Source: SHZL01 sp031362985
Lineage (GTDB): Bacteria; Pseudomonadota; Gammaproteobacteria; Xanthomonadales; SZUA-36
Reading direction: 5' to 3'
DNA: 13,341 bases
Assembly (NCBI GenBank): GCA_031362985.1
Contig: JANLTO010000134.1
Span: 1-13,341, forward strand
Shown here: positions 1-7,583 of the stretch, piece by piece
Position numbering within the stretch: position 1 is the stretch's first letter
How the letters are laid out: each line of letters opens with the position of its first letter
The notes under the pieces: model-generated
Databases searched by the model: none
Told to the model about the DNA's origin: nothing
Seen by the model: the letters and a program-made list of their open reading frames with translations, nothing else
Translations under genes and position numbers: made by a program

Positions 1-1772
1 CGACGCACACCCAGGTACTTGTCGAGACCCTTCGGTACCACATGCGTGGCCTTAGTTCCGGGCTTGAGCAGGTGCTGCTTGACCTCTTTCCTGCAGATCT
101 TGGCAAGCTCCCGCTCCAGATTTCGCACTCCGGACTCCCGGGTGTAGTACCGGATGATGTCGCGGATCACCGAGTCGGAAATGGAAATTTCGCCGTTCCT
201 CAATCCGTTGGCCTTCACCTGCTTGGGCTTCAGGTAATTGCGCGCGATATTGAGCTTCTCATCCTCGGTGTAGCCCGGGATGCGAATGACCTCCATGCGA
301 TCGAGCAGAGGGGCAGGAATATTCAGCGTATTGGCAGTACAGACGAACATGACCTCGGAAAGGTCGAAATCCACCTCAAGGTAGTGATCGTTGAAGCTGG
401 CGTTCTGCTCCGGATCCAGCACCTCGAGCAGGGCCGAGGATGGATCGCCGCGAAAATCCATCGACATCTTGTCCAGTTCATCGAGCATGAACAACGGATT
501 GCGCGTGCCGATCTTGGCCATGTTTTGCACCACGCGCCCCGGCATGGAGCCAATGTAGGTACGCCGGTGGCCACGAATTTCTGCTTCATCTCGCACGCCA
601 CCCAGGGACATGCGCACAAACTTGCGCCCCGTTGCGCGCGCGATTGACCGCCCCAGACTGGTTTTACCCACGCCCGGCGGGCCCACCAGGCACAGGATGG
701 GACCCTTGATCTGCCGCACTCGTTGTTGCACCGCGAGGTATTCCAGAATGCGTTCCTTCACTTTCTCAAGACCGTAGTGATCGTCCTCGAGTATGGCTTC
801 GGCCTCTTCGAGTTTTTTGCGCACGCGGCTGCGTTTTTTCCACGGCACGTTCAGCAGCCAATCGATGTAGTTTCGCACCACCGTTGCTTCGGCCGACATG
901 GGCGACATCATTTTCAGCTTGTTGAGCTCTGACTTCGCTTTTTTGTCTGCCTCTTCGGTCATCCCGGATTCTTCGATGCGACGAGCAAGGTCATCCAGGT
1001 CGTTGGGTGCATCGTCCATGTCACCCAGCTCTTTTTGAATGGCCTTCATTTGTTCATTAAGGTAGTACTCGCGCTGGCTTTTCTCCATCTGTGTCTTGAC
1101 CCGCCCGCGAATGCGTTTTTCCAGCTGCAGCACATCGATCTCACCCTCGACCAAAGCCATCAGGTGTTCCATGCGGCGCCGTGCATTGCCCATCTCCAGC
1201 AGAACCTGCTTTTCCTCGAGGCGAATGGCAAGATGTGCGGCAACCGTATCGGCCAGGCGACTTGCGTCTTCAATGCCCGCCAACGTGGTCAGTAATTCCG
1301 GCGGAATCTTGCGGTTGAGCTTGACGTACTGCTCAAATAGCGACACCAGCGAACGCATGGTCACTTCCAATTCTTTCTCGCTGGACTCATCGTCCAGCGG
1401 AACCAGTTCCCAGGACGCCTCGAAATAGCCACTTTCCGATTGGTAGCGTTTGATGTGAACGCGTTCACCCCCTTCAACGAGAACCTTGGTGGTACCGTCT
1501 GGCAGTTTCAATAACTGCAATACCGTGGCCAGTGTGCCTACTTCAAACAGATCGGTTTCAGAAGGATCGTCAACATCCGCACTGCGCTGGGTTACCAGCA
1601 CGATGCGCTTGTCCACATCCATGGCCTTGTCCAGGGCCAGGATGGAGCGCTCCCTTCCGACAAAGAGCGGGATTACCATGAATGGGTAAACCACTACGTC
1701 GCGCAGGGAGAGTACCGGCGTGGGTTGGACTGCCAGGGCAATTCCAGGCGTACTTGTTGTTGTGTCGGTCAT
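1..1772 (-). CDS. lon: ATP-dependent protease Lon, 5' part (runs off the window)
   Basis: Lon is a cytoplasmic hexameric AAA+ serine protease that degrades misfolded and regulatory proteins. The frame is open for 590 codons from an ATG at 1770-1772 to the window edge, with no frameshift. The N-terminal substrate-binding domain begins near residue 18 (LSLRDVVVYPFMVIPLFVGR) and is followed by a charged helical region. The AAA+ module has Walker A GPPGVGKT at residues 364-371 and Walker B FMLDELDK with D431-E432, close to E. coli numbering. The proteolytic domain with its Ser-Lys dyad lies beyond the left edge and cannot be checked. The start is supported by GGGAGAGG six bases upstream. lon follows clpX on the same strand after 230 bases, the usual tig-clpP-clpX-lon order. 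Identity is certain; completeness is unknown. Confidence 0.97.
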   Translation of the reverse strand, partial: MTDTTTSTPGIALAVQPTPVLSLRDVVVYPFMVIPLFVGRERSILALDKAMDVDKRIVLVTQRSADVDDPSETDLFEVGTLATVLQLLKLPDGTTKVLVEGGERVHIKRYQSESGYFEASWELVPLDDESSEKELEVTMRSLVSLFEQYVKLNRKIPPELLTTLAGIEDASRLADTVAAHLAIRLEEKQVLLEMGNARRRMEHLMALVEGEIDVLQLEKRIRGRVKTQMEKSQREYYLNEQMKAIQKELGDMDDAPNDLDDLARRIEESGMTEEADKKAKSELNKLKMMSPMSAEATVVRNYIDWLLNVPWKKRSRVRKKLEEAEAILEDDHYGLEKVKERILEYLAVQQRVRQIKGPILCLVGPPGVGKTSLGRSIARATGRKFVRMSLGGVRDEAEIRGHRRTYIGSMPGRVVQNMAKIGTRNPLFMLDELDKMSMDFRGDPSSALLEVLDPEQNASFNDHYLEVDFDLSEVMFVCTANTLNIPAPLLDRMEVIRIPGYTEDEKLNIARNYLKPKQVKANGLRNGEISISDSVIRDIIRYYTRESGVRNLERELAKICRKEVKQHLLKPGTKATHVVPKGLDKYLGVR

Positions 1773-1851
1773 CGAATTCCTCTCCCGCTCCCATCGGCCT
1801 GACGCATAATGCGAACGCAATGGGAAACTGCTGACAGTTTAATACAAGACA

Positions 1852-1865
1852 GGGGCGCAAGCCCC
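1852..1865. other. Short perfect hairpin in the clpX-lon gap
   Basis: GGGGC and GCCCC flank a four-base loop, which reads GCAA on the plus strand and TTGC on the minus strand. It is the only clear structure in the 230-base gap between clpX and lon. On the coding (minus) strand it is not followed by a T-run, so it is a poor intrinsic terminator. It may attenuate or process read-through from clpX, or sit in the lon promoter region. I see no convincing sigma32 or sigma70 promoter there. Confidence 0.3.
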
Positions 1866-2002
1866 GGCAAGTTTTCTTAGTACTCATATTGATGCGCAGG
1901 CGAGTAATTCAAGAGCAGCAACAATTTGCGCTCGTGCGCTGCCAGGGTGCTGATGGGGGAGCAGGAATGCCTGCGCGGGAGATCTATCACGCGCAACGCG
2001 CG

Positions 2003-3274
2003 CTAATCGCCGCCGCGCGCAACCTGCGGGGTGCTTTCGTACAGGAAATAAGGTTCGGCATCACCGGCAATCACGGTTTCGTCAACCACTACCTTGGAGA
2101 CGTTTTCCAGCGACGGCAGGTCATACATGCTGTTGAGCAGCACGCCTTCCAGGATGGTCCTGAGGCCGCGCGCGCCGGTCTTGCGCCCCATGGCCTTAAG
2201 GGCGATGGCTTCCAGCGCATCCTCACGGATTTCCAGTTCCGCTCCTTCCATCTGAAACAACTGCTTGTATTGCTTGATCAAGGCATTCTTGGGTTCGATA
2301 AGGATGCGGATCAACGCGTCCTTATCCAGTTCCGACAAGGTAGCCACGACCGGGAGGCGGCCGACGAATTCGGGAATCAGGCCATATTTCACCAGGTCTT
2401 CCGGCTCGACATCCAGCAGCAATTCGCCAATATTCTCGATCTTGTCGCGGTTTTTCACTTGCGCGGAAAAGCCGATACCCGAAGCAGATGAACGAGCCTG
2501 GATGACTTTCTCGAGGCCGGCGAACGCACCGCCACAGATAAACAGAATCTGGCTGGTGTCCACCTGCAAAAATTCCTGTTGCGGATGCTTGCGACCACCC
2601 TGCGGAGGAACCGAGGCAATGGTTCCCTCGATCAACTTCAGCAGTGCCTGCTGCACGCCCTCGCCGGATACATCACGGGTAATCGAGGGGTTTTCTGCCT
2701 TGCGGGAGACCTTGTCGATCTCATCGATGTAAACAATGCCGGTTTGGGCCTTGTCGACATCGTAATCGCATTTCTGCAGCAACTTCTGAATGATGTTTTC
2801 GACGTCTTCGCCCACGTACCCTGCTTCGGTCAGCGTGGTGGCGTCAGCAATCGTGAACGGCACATTGAGCATCCGCGCCAGCGTTTCAGCCAGCAGGGTT
2901 TTACCCGAACCGGTGGGGCCAATCAACAGGATATTGCTCTTGCTCAGCTCGACTTCGTTGTCGCGCTGGCGGGTTTCAAGCCGCTTGTAGTGATTGTAGA
3001 CGGCTACGGCCAGTACTTTCTTGGCATGTTCTTGACCAATCACGAATTCGTCCAGGAACGCGTGGATTTTGCGCGGATTCGGCAGCTTTTCCAGATCGCT
3101 TACGGTGGTGTCTTCCAACTCCTCGCGGATGATGTCGTTACACAGCTCAACGCATTCATCACAAATGTAAACGCTGGGGCCGGCAATCAGCTTGCGCACT
3201 TCATGCTGGCTCTTGCCGCAGAAGGAGCAATACAGAATCTTGCCGTCAGTGCCTTTTCGATCTTGGTCCTTCAT
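2003..3274 (-). CDS. clpX: ClpX, ATP-binding unfoldase subunit of ClpXP
   Basis: ClpX recognises tagged proteins, unfolds them with ATP and feeds them into the ClpP chamber. The 423-residue product has the family length. The N-terminal zinc-binding domain has C16, C19, C38 and C41. The AAA+ part shows Walker A GPTGSGKT (119-126), the GYVGE pore loop (152-156), Walker B IVYIDEID (D184-E185), an RKH pore-loop motif, the IGF tripeptide that docks on ClpP (in SASGIGFSAQ) and a GARGLR sensor-2 motif. It lies 61 bases after clpP and before lon. The ATG at 3272-3274 has no strong Shine-Dalgarno sequence immediately upstream, but it gives the standard N-terminus. Nothing essential is missing. Confidence 0.98.
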   Translation of the reverse strand: MKDQDRKGTDGKILYCSFCGKSQHEVRKLIAGPSVYICDECVELCNDIIREELEDTTVSDLEKLPNPRKIHAFLDEFVIGQEHAKKVLAVAVYNHYKRLETRQRDNEVELSKSNILLIGPTGSGKTLLAETLARMLNVPFTIADATTLTEAGYVGEDVENIIQKLLQKCDYDVDKAQTGIVYIDEIDKVSRKAENPSITRDVSGEGVQQALLKLIEGTIASVPPQGGRKHPQQEFLQVDTSQILFICGGAFAGLEKVIQARSSASGIGFSAQVKNRDKIENIGELLLDVEPEDLVKYGLIPEFVGRLPVVATLSELDKDALIRILIEPKNALIKQYKQLFQMEGAELEIREDALEAIALKAMGRKTGARGLRTILEGVLLNSMYDLPSLENVSKVVVDETVIAGDAEPYFLYESTPQVARGGD

Positions 3275-3335
3275 GGTATGAACTTAATACTCTCTACTCA
3301 GTATGGGTAATATGCCTGTGAAAATACTACCTTTT

Positions 3336-3950
3336 TTATTGCTTGGAGTCGACATTTCTCGAACTTATTATCTTGTCGATCAGGCCATACTCCAGTGCCT
3401 GGTTGGGATCCATGAAGTTATCCCGCTCGGTATCGTGCTCAATGGTTTCAATTTTCTGACCCGTATGGTGGGCAAGAATTTCATTTAACTGGTGACGGGT
3501 CTTGAGAATTTCCCGGGCATGGATGTCAATATCCGTGGCCTGGCCCTGGTAACCACCCAGCGGCTGGTGAATCATCACCCGCGAATGCGGCAGGCTGAAA
3601 CGCTTACCCTTCGCTCCGGCCGCCAGCAACATCGACCCCATGCTGGCTGCCTGGCCGACGCACATGGTACTGACATCACAACGGATGAACTGCATGGTGT
3701 CGTAAATAGCCAAACCGGAAGAAACTACGCCGCCGGGGCTGTTGATATAGAGATTGATGTCTTTGTCCGGGTTCTCGGATTCGAGAAACAGCAGTTGAGC
3801 CACGATCAGGTTGGACATGTAGTCTTCAATCGGGCCTACAATGAAAACCACCCGTTCCTTGAGCAATCGTGAGTAGATGTCGTAGGCGCGTTCGCCACGA
3901 GACGTCTGCTCGACCACCATGGGTACTAAATTGAGCGCCTTCGTATCCAT
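3336..3950 (-). CDS. clpP: ClpP, proteolytic subunit of Clp proteases
   Basis: ClpP forms a tetradecameric serine-peptidase barrel and works with ClpX, encoded next door. The product has 204 residues. The catalytic triad is visible as S103 (in GQAASMGSM), H128 (in SRVMIHQP) and D177 (in DTERDNFM), all shifted by eight from the E. coli precursor S111/H136/D185, so the N-terminal propeptide is slightly shorter. The oxyanion-region motif NSPGG is at 70-74. The ATG at 3948-3950 follows GGTGAGGAG at good spacing. The short leader after tig holds a tandem duplication described separately. All key residues are present. Confidence 0.98.
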   Translation of the reverse strand: MDTKALNLVPMVVEQTSRGERAYDIYSRLLKERVVFIVGPIEDYMSNLIVAQLLFLESENPDKDINLYINSPGGVVSSGLAIYDTMQFIRCDVSTMCVGQAASMGSMLLAAGAKGKRFSLPHSRVMIHQPLGGYQGQATDIDIHAREILKTRHQLNEILAHHTGQKIETIEHDTERDNFMDPNQALEYGLIDKIISSRNVDSKQ

Positions 3951-3960
3951 CAGCTCCTCA

Positions 3961-3988
3961 CCTTCCCTGTTAGTCCTTCCCTGTTAGT
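3961..3988 (-). repeat. Perfect 14-bp tandem duplication in the clpP leader, with two ACAGGGA motifs
   Basis: Bases 3961-3974 and 3975-3988 are identical (CCTTCCCTGTTAGT on the plus strand). On the clpP sense strand each copy reads ACTAACAGGGAAGG, so ACAGGGA occurs twice, at 3978-3984 and 3964-3970, just before the clpP ribosome binding site. ACAGGGA agrees with the ACARGGA core of the CsrA/RsmA binding consensus. A regulatory role is inferred; the duplication itself is seen directly. Confidence 0.6.
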
Positions 3989-4000
3989 ACGGCCATTATG

Positions 4001-5305
4001 CTACTGATTGAGGCTGGCTGCACCAGTAATGACTTCCTGGAACTTCATTTCCCGGTTCTGCACCTGGGCATTTTCCATTACCCAGTCAACCACCTGCTCT
4101 TCCAGGGCTGAATTTTCCATCTGCGCCAACAATTGCTGATTGCCGTAATACAGTTGTACAACTTCGGCCGGATTTTCATAGGTTTGCGCCACGTTGTCGA
4201 TGGCCTTGCGTACTCTGGAGCCATCAATGCGGATGTTGTTTTGCCGGGCAATTTCACCCAGCAGCAAGCCGCCGCGGACTCTGCCGGCCGCCTTGCCCAT
4301 GTATGCGGCAGCCTCTTCCGGTTCGGCTTTGCGCCCTTCCTGCCCCGCTACGCGGGCAGCAAGGCTGGCTGCCTCCTGGCGCACAATGCTCTCTGGAACC
4401 TCGAGGTCAGGCACGGTTGCAACCAGGGCCGCAATGATGCGCACCTTCAAAATGGAATTCACGGCTCCGTGCAGTTCGCGATCCAGGTTAGCGCGGATTT
4501 CCACACGCAAGGACTCGATAGTGCCGTCGGCAACGCCAAAACTGCGCACAAACTCTTCGTCCAGTTCAGGCAGAGTGGCCTCTGATACGCCGGTGACCTT
4601 CAGTTCAACACGGGCTTTTTGTCCGGAGAGTGCCGGTTCGCGATAATTCACCGGAAATTCCAGGTCTGTGGCAGCTTCATCCCCGCTCTTTAAACCGGTC
4701 AATGCCGTTTCCAGATCAGCGAACCCGGAAGCGCCAAGCGCCACTGCGAGGCGATGGTGGCCTTGTTCAGGCACCCGGCCTTCGCTGGTGTTGGCCACGT
4801 ATTCGAATAGCACCTGGTCACCCGCCTTGGCACCGCGCTCCAGCGGTTTCCATGTGCGCCGCTGTTCACGCAAGGTGGTCAGCATGTCGTCAACGTCTGA
4901 ATCAGTCACTTGCGCTGCAGGTTTCTCGATTTCCAGGCGATGGACGTCCAGCGCGGCAATCTCCGGATAGACTTCAACCACAGCGGTAAACTGCAAATCA
5001 CCCTGGGTGATATCCGTCGGCGCATCGGCCAGCCTCGGAGCACCGACCAGGCGCAATTTCTCATCCCGGATGGCCTGCTGCAAGCTGGATTGCATCGTTT
5101 CATTGGTAACTTCCAGGCGCACCTGCTTGCCGTAGCGCTGGCGCACGACGGTCATGGGCACGCGACCGGGCCGGAAGCCTTTGATCTGGACCTTCTTGCT
5201 CAAATCCTGCAGGCGCGATTCCACCTTCTCCTGGATTTCAGCAGCCGGGATTTGAACGGTTACCCGGCGTTGGAGGCCACCACTGTTTTCTACGGAAACT
5301 TGCAT
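4001..5305 (-). CDS. tig: Trigger factor, ribosome-associated chaperone and prolyl isomerase
   Basis: Trigger factor binds the ribosome at the peptide exit and shields nascent chains. I place the start at the ATG at 5303-5305, giving 434 residues, because MQVSVENSGGLQRRVTVQIP is the standard N-terminus; the longer open frame to 5416 only reads through tRNA-Leu. The ribosome-docking loop is GFRPGRVP at residues 43-50, with Arg at position 48 where E. coli has Lys. A central FKBP-type domain (about 150-245) and the C-terminal helical arms follow. The Shine-Dalgarno sequence is weak. No terminator lies between tRNA-Leu and tig (69 bases), so tig could be partly transcribed from the tRNA promoter. 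clpP follows after 50 bases. Confidence 0.97.
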   Translation of the reverse strand: MQVSVENSGGLQRRVTVQIPAAEIQEKVESRLQDLSKKVQIKGFRPGRVPMTVVRQRYGKQVRLEVTNETMQSSLQQAIRDEKLRLVGAPRLADAPTDITQGDLQFTAVVEVYPEIAALDVHRLEIEKPAAQVTDSDVDDMLTTLREQRRTWKPLERGAKAGDQVLFEYVANTSEGRVPEQGHHRLAVALGASGFADLETALTGLKSGDEAATDLEFPVNYREPALSGQKARVELKVTGVSEATLPELDEEFVRSFGVADGTIESLRVEIRANLDRELHGAVNSILKVRIIAALVATVPDLEVPESIVRQEAASLAARVAGQEGRKAEPEEAAAYMGKAAGRVRGGLLLGEIARQNNIRIDGSRVRKAIDNVAQTYENPAEVVQLYYGNQQLLAQMENSALEEQVVDWVMENAQVQNREMKFQEVITGAASLNQ

Positions 5306-5374
5306 CTGTTTACTCGACTCGATGATGATTCTTTGCGTGTGGGGCCCGGTGCATTTGGGACTGGGGTTTACCTG

Positions 5375-5459
<85 letters not shown>

Positions 5460-5530
5460 AACGCATCAAACCCCGGGTTACGGCCAGGACATCCATCGTG
5501 GAGTAAGCACTCAACGGAAGTCCGGGATAC

Positions 5531-5606
<76 letters not shown>

Positions 5607-5644
5607 TTTGTTCCAACGGATGGCGAACCTTCCGTTCTTGTACT

Positions 5645-5721
5645 TGGGGTGGACGATGGGGCTCGAACCCACGACCGCCGGAATCACAATCCAGTGCTCT
5701 ACCAACTGAGCTACGCCCACC
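5645..5721 (-). tRNA. tRNA-His (anticodon GUG)
   Basis: 77 bases including an encoded G at position -1 (complement of base 5721), which faces C73; this is the identity element for histidine. CCA is encoded at 5645-5647. The acceptor GTGGGCG pairs with CGTCCAC, and loop TTGTGAT gives anticodon GUG. Confidence 0.97.
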
Positions 5722-5820
5722 ATAAAACAAATCTTTTTGTGGCGCGCCATTTTAACTGCTTTGCGCACCGCATAAAACTAACGTCGTCCCCGCTTTTCTT
5801 CCGCTATCCTGGCTTTGCTT

Positions 5821-5850
5821 TCGTCATCCCGGACTCGATCCGGGATCTAC
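5821..5850. repeat. Dispersed palindromic repeat, copy 1
   Basis: The segment begins TCGTCATCCCGGAC and contains a perfect 8-bp inverted repeat, ATCCCGGA (5826-5833) and TCCGGGAT (5839-5846), around a 5-base centre. It sits in the tRNA-Arg to tRNA-His gap. A second copy is at 12393-12423. Elements of this TCATCCCGGA...TCCGGGAT type are widespread in proteobacterial intergenic DNA. Confidence 0.75.
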
Positions 5851-5909
5851 TTCTTTGAATCCTCTCTGGAACATGCCATTGCTTCGGGAACTCGTGGCCT
5901 CAAAAATAA

Positions 5910-5986
5910 TGGCGCGCCCGGCAGGACTCGAACCTGCAACCCCCGGCTTAGAAGGCCGGTGCTCTATCCGCTTGAGCTACGGGCGC
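5910..5986 (-). tRNA. tRNA-Arg (anticodon UCU)
   Basis: 77 bases with encoded CCA at 5910-5912. The acceptor GCGCCCG/CGGGCGC is perfect, and stem CCGGC/GCCGG encloses loop CTTCTAA, giving UCU, which reads AGA. The acceptor stem is identical to that of the tRNA-Arg(ACG) upstream in the same cluster. Confidence 0.97.
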
Positions 5987-6017
5987 AGTACGAGCTCCAC
6001 TGTAGCGGTTCTGTAAA

Positions 6018-6094
6018 TGGTCGGGGTGGAGAGATTCGAACTCCCGACCCACTGCTCCCAAAGCAGTTGCGCTACCAGGCTGCGCTACACCCCG
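6018..6094 (-). tRNA. tRNA-Pro (anticodon UGG)
   Basis: 77 bases with encoded CCA at 6018-6020. The acceptor CGGGGTG/CACCCCG is perfect, and the loop TTTGGGA in stem CTGCT/AGCAG gives anticodon UGG. The T arm is GGGAG-TTCGAAT-CTCTC, with one wobble or mismatch. Confidence 0.96.
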
Positions 6095-6132
6095 ACGAAT
6101 ACCTTCCTGATGACAGTACAACTTGACGATAA

Positions 6133-6209
6133 TGGCGCGCCCGGAGAGATTCGAACTCCCGACCTTCTGGTTCGTAGCCAGACACTCTATCCAACTGAGC
6201 TACGGGCGC
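6133..6209 (-). tRNA. tRNA-Arg (anticodon ACG)
   Basis: 77 bases with encoded CCA at 6133-6135. The stem TCTGG/CCAGA encloses loop CTACGAA, giving ACG; A34 is expected to become inosine and read CGU, CGC and CGA. It is the first tRNA after the promoter at 6264-6292. Confidence 0.97.
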
Positions 6210-6263
6210 ACATGGTTCTGCCTACCCAGCACCGGCGAGTGACACGGCTTGCAAGGGCTGCGA

Positions 6264-6292
6264 ATTATCCGTTTGGGGCTGTACATTGTCAA
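6264..6292 (-). promoter_or_regulatory. Sigma70-type promoter of the tRNA cluster
   Basis: On the minus strand TTGACA (6287-6292) is followed after 17 bases by GATAAT (6264-6269). The -35 box is a perfect consensus and the -10 box differs at one position. It lies 55 bases before tRNA-Arg(ACG) and directly after the terminator at 6341-6372, so a new transcription unit starts here. Confidence 0.85.
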
Positions 6293-6340
6293 CCAACACA
6301 ATCGTTTATACAAAGCCGACAAAAACAAAAAAATGCAGGC

Positions 6341-6372
6341 AAAAAAAATGCCGGGGCAGTTACGCCCCGGCA
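6341..6372 (-). terminator. Strong intrinsic terminator of the CsrB-like RNA
   Basis: On the minus strand TGCCGGGGC (6364-6372) and GCCCCGGCA (6349-6357) form a perfect 9-bp stem with a 6-base loop, followed by eight T residues (6341-6348). It stops transcription coming from the lrp side and separates it from the tRNA promoter. Its strength, 500 bases after the last protein gene, suggests that the DNA in between makes an RNA. Confidence 0.92.
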
Positions 6373-6825
6373 GTCTCGTTAGAAAACCAGGGTAGCAGCT
6401 CCCCAGCAGTCTCGTTGGATAACGCGTGGCCAATAAACCGGCCTTACTACTTATCTTTCTTGTTGATACAGCAGGGTAGCAAAGGCGCCAAGCCTTCCCT
6501 GGCAGCCATGTCGCCCATCCTGGACGCTCACCACCCCAATCCCCTAAAAACAACCATCCCTGGTCGTCGTTGCGGCCAAACTTCCGGCCGACTTTCTTCC
6601 CCCCGAACAAGAACCATCCCTGGCTCACACGCAGCCTTCCTGGCTACATCACTCCAACCTGACCTTCTTGGACTCCGGCGGGTATTGTGCAAGGATGCAC
6701 AGCCGCCGTGAGCCCTTCCTCAATAGAACCATCCCTGGTATTGCCCGCAACCTCCCTGGTTGCCATTTTTCAATGCGCTGTACGCACGCGCCTTACGTAA
6801 ACCAGAACCATCCCTGGTCGCCACC
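6341..6825 (-). ncRNA. Candidate CsrB/RsmZ-type regulatory RNA (CsrA sponge)
   Basis: CsrB-type RNAs carry many GGA-loop hairpins that titrate the translational regulator CsrA/RsmA. Read on the minus strand, this gene-free region has eight modules with core CCAGG(G)A(N)GG, at plus positions 6805-6819, 6747-6763, 6729-6738, 6633-6645, 6611-6626, 6551-6566, 6512-6526 and 6492-6503. Several fold clearly: GCAACC-AGGGA-GGTTGC, AGCC-AGGAA-GGCT and CGTCC-AGGAT-GGGCG. Stem bases change in compensating pairs while the loop stays AGGGA or AGGA, which favours conserved RNA structure over copied DNA repeats. A further hairpin, CGGCC/GGCCG at 6573-6590, also has GGA in its loop. The RNA would end at the terminator 6341-6372. 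The 5' end is uncertain: I find no convincing promoter or GacA/UvrY box, so it may start anywhere from about 6825 into the end of lrp. The alternative is a nest of short intergenic repeats. Confidence 0.7.
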
Positions 6826-6878
6826 TGCATTTCCGTTGCATTGAAACTGGTTGCCTCTCCGCTCCAGCTCTAGCCTTT

Positions 6879-7337
6879 CTATTCTTCCAACGGTAATGCG
6901 GTCGTATATTTATTACTGCGCAACACAAAGCTGGTATTCACGTGATGTACCGCCCTGCACGGCATGATGTGCTCGCGTAGCAGTACCTCGTACGCCTTGA
7001 TCGATTTGCAGATCACCTTTAAGTGGTAATCGTGCTGTCCGCTCATGGCATAACATTCCAGAATCTCGGGCCGGTTGGCGACCATTTCGTCGAATTCCCT
7101 GACCGATGCAGGGTGATGGTCCTCTAATGAGACTGCCGCTATCGCAATCACATCCAGCCCAATTTTCTCCGGGCTCAGTATTGCTACTGTGGTAGAAATC
7201 ACCCGGTCTTCTTCCAACTTTCGAACGCGACGCCATACTGGCGCCGTGGACAAACCAACCTTTTCCGCAAGAGCCTGGCTGGAGAGCCGGCCATCGGCCT
7301 GCAACTCCGCAAGGATGCGCAAGTCTGTCCTATCCAT
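6879..7337 (-). CDS. Lrp/AsnC-family transcriptional regulator, probably of phhAB
   Basis: A 152-residue protein of normal length for the family. The N-terminal winged helix-turn-helix begins MDRTDLRILAELQADGRLS, with the recognition region around residues 20-45 (ALAEKVGLSTAPVWRRVRKLE). A C-terminal RAM/AsnC ligand-binding domain follows, with the GQHDYHLKVICKS segment. Such proteins form oligomers and respond to amino acids. The gene diverges from phhA, and a perfect palindrome lies 12 bases before its start, so I infer that it controls phhAB and itself, with phenylalanine or tyrosine as plausible effectors. The ATG is at 7335-7337 with a weak AAAGAG upstream. No terminator follows directly; read-through into the CsrB-like RNA would end at 6341-6372. 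Confidence 0.9.
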   Translation of the reverse strand: MDRTDLRILAELQADGRLSSQALAEKVGLSTAPVWRRVRKLEEDRVISTTVAILSPEKIGLDVIAIAAVSLEDHHPASVREFDEMVANRPEILECYAMSGQHDYHLKVICKSIKAYEVLLREHIMPCRAVHHVNTSFVLRSNKYTTALPLEE

Positions 7338-7349
7338 TTGAACTCTTTA

Positions 7350-7374
7350 TTTCGTCAAAATCCTTTTGACGAAA
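7350..7374. promoter_or_regulatory. Perfect 25-bp palindrome, probable operator between lrp-type gene and phhA
   Basis: TTTCGTCAAAA (7350-7360) and TTTTGACGAAA (7364-7374) are exact inverted repeats around TCC. The site lies 12 bases upstream of the regulator start. A further ACGAAA half-site occurs at 7410-7415 within an AT-rich tract. Lrp-type proteins usually bind several such sites, so this is a good candidate for autoregulation and control of phhA. A TATAAA at 7436-7441 could be the phhA -10 box, without a good -35 box, as expected for an activated promoter. Confidence 0.75.
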
Positions 7375-7583
7375 CATTTATACCACCTTTTCTACTTTAA
7401 AAGCAATATACGAAATATTCTTTTCAGCATATTGATATAAACTGTTCGCCAAATGCAAGTGCTTTGAACGATTTATTTTTGCGCGCAGCGCCAAAGCTCA
7501 AGGAGCACGCCGCGCCAGCGGCCAGCACTGGAACACTGGCTGGTTGCTCGTACCTTGTGAAAGCCTATTTCGAGGACCGTGCC

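Noticed and set aside
1798..1890. Heat-shock (sigma32) promoter for lon
   Set aside because: CTTGCCG and CCCCTGTCT resemble the two boxes but the spacing is only 9 bases, too short for sigma32; the region is dominated by a small hairpin.
4133..4646. Plus-strand frames across lon, clpX, clpP and tig
   Set aside because: Each is a shadow of a conserved minus-strand gene with intact motifs; none has expression signals.
6286..6711. Long open frames across 6200-6711 on both strands
   Set aside because: The predicted products are repetitive (QGWF/GGKK-like) because they read the GGA-hairpin repeats and the terminator; they lack ribosome binding sites and no domain is seen.
6551..6820. CRISPR array in the repeated CCATCCCTGG region
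   Set aside because: Repeats are only about 10-14 bases, irregularly spaced and variable, with no leader or cas genes; RNA hairpins explain them better.
7464..7583. 40-residue N-terminal extension of PhhA from a TTG
   Set aside because: Bacterial PhhA proteins begin at the segment encoded from 7584, which has an ATG and GAGG; the extension has no ribosome binding site.
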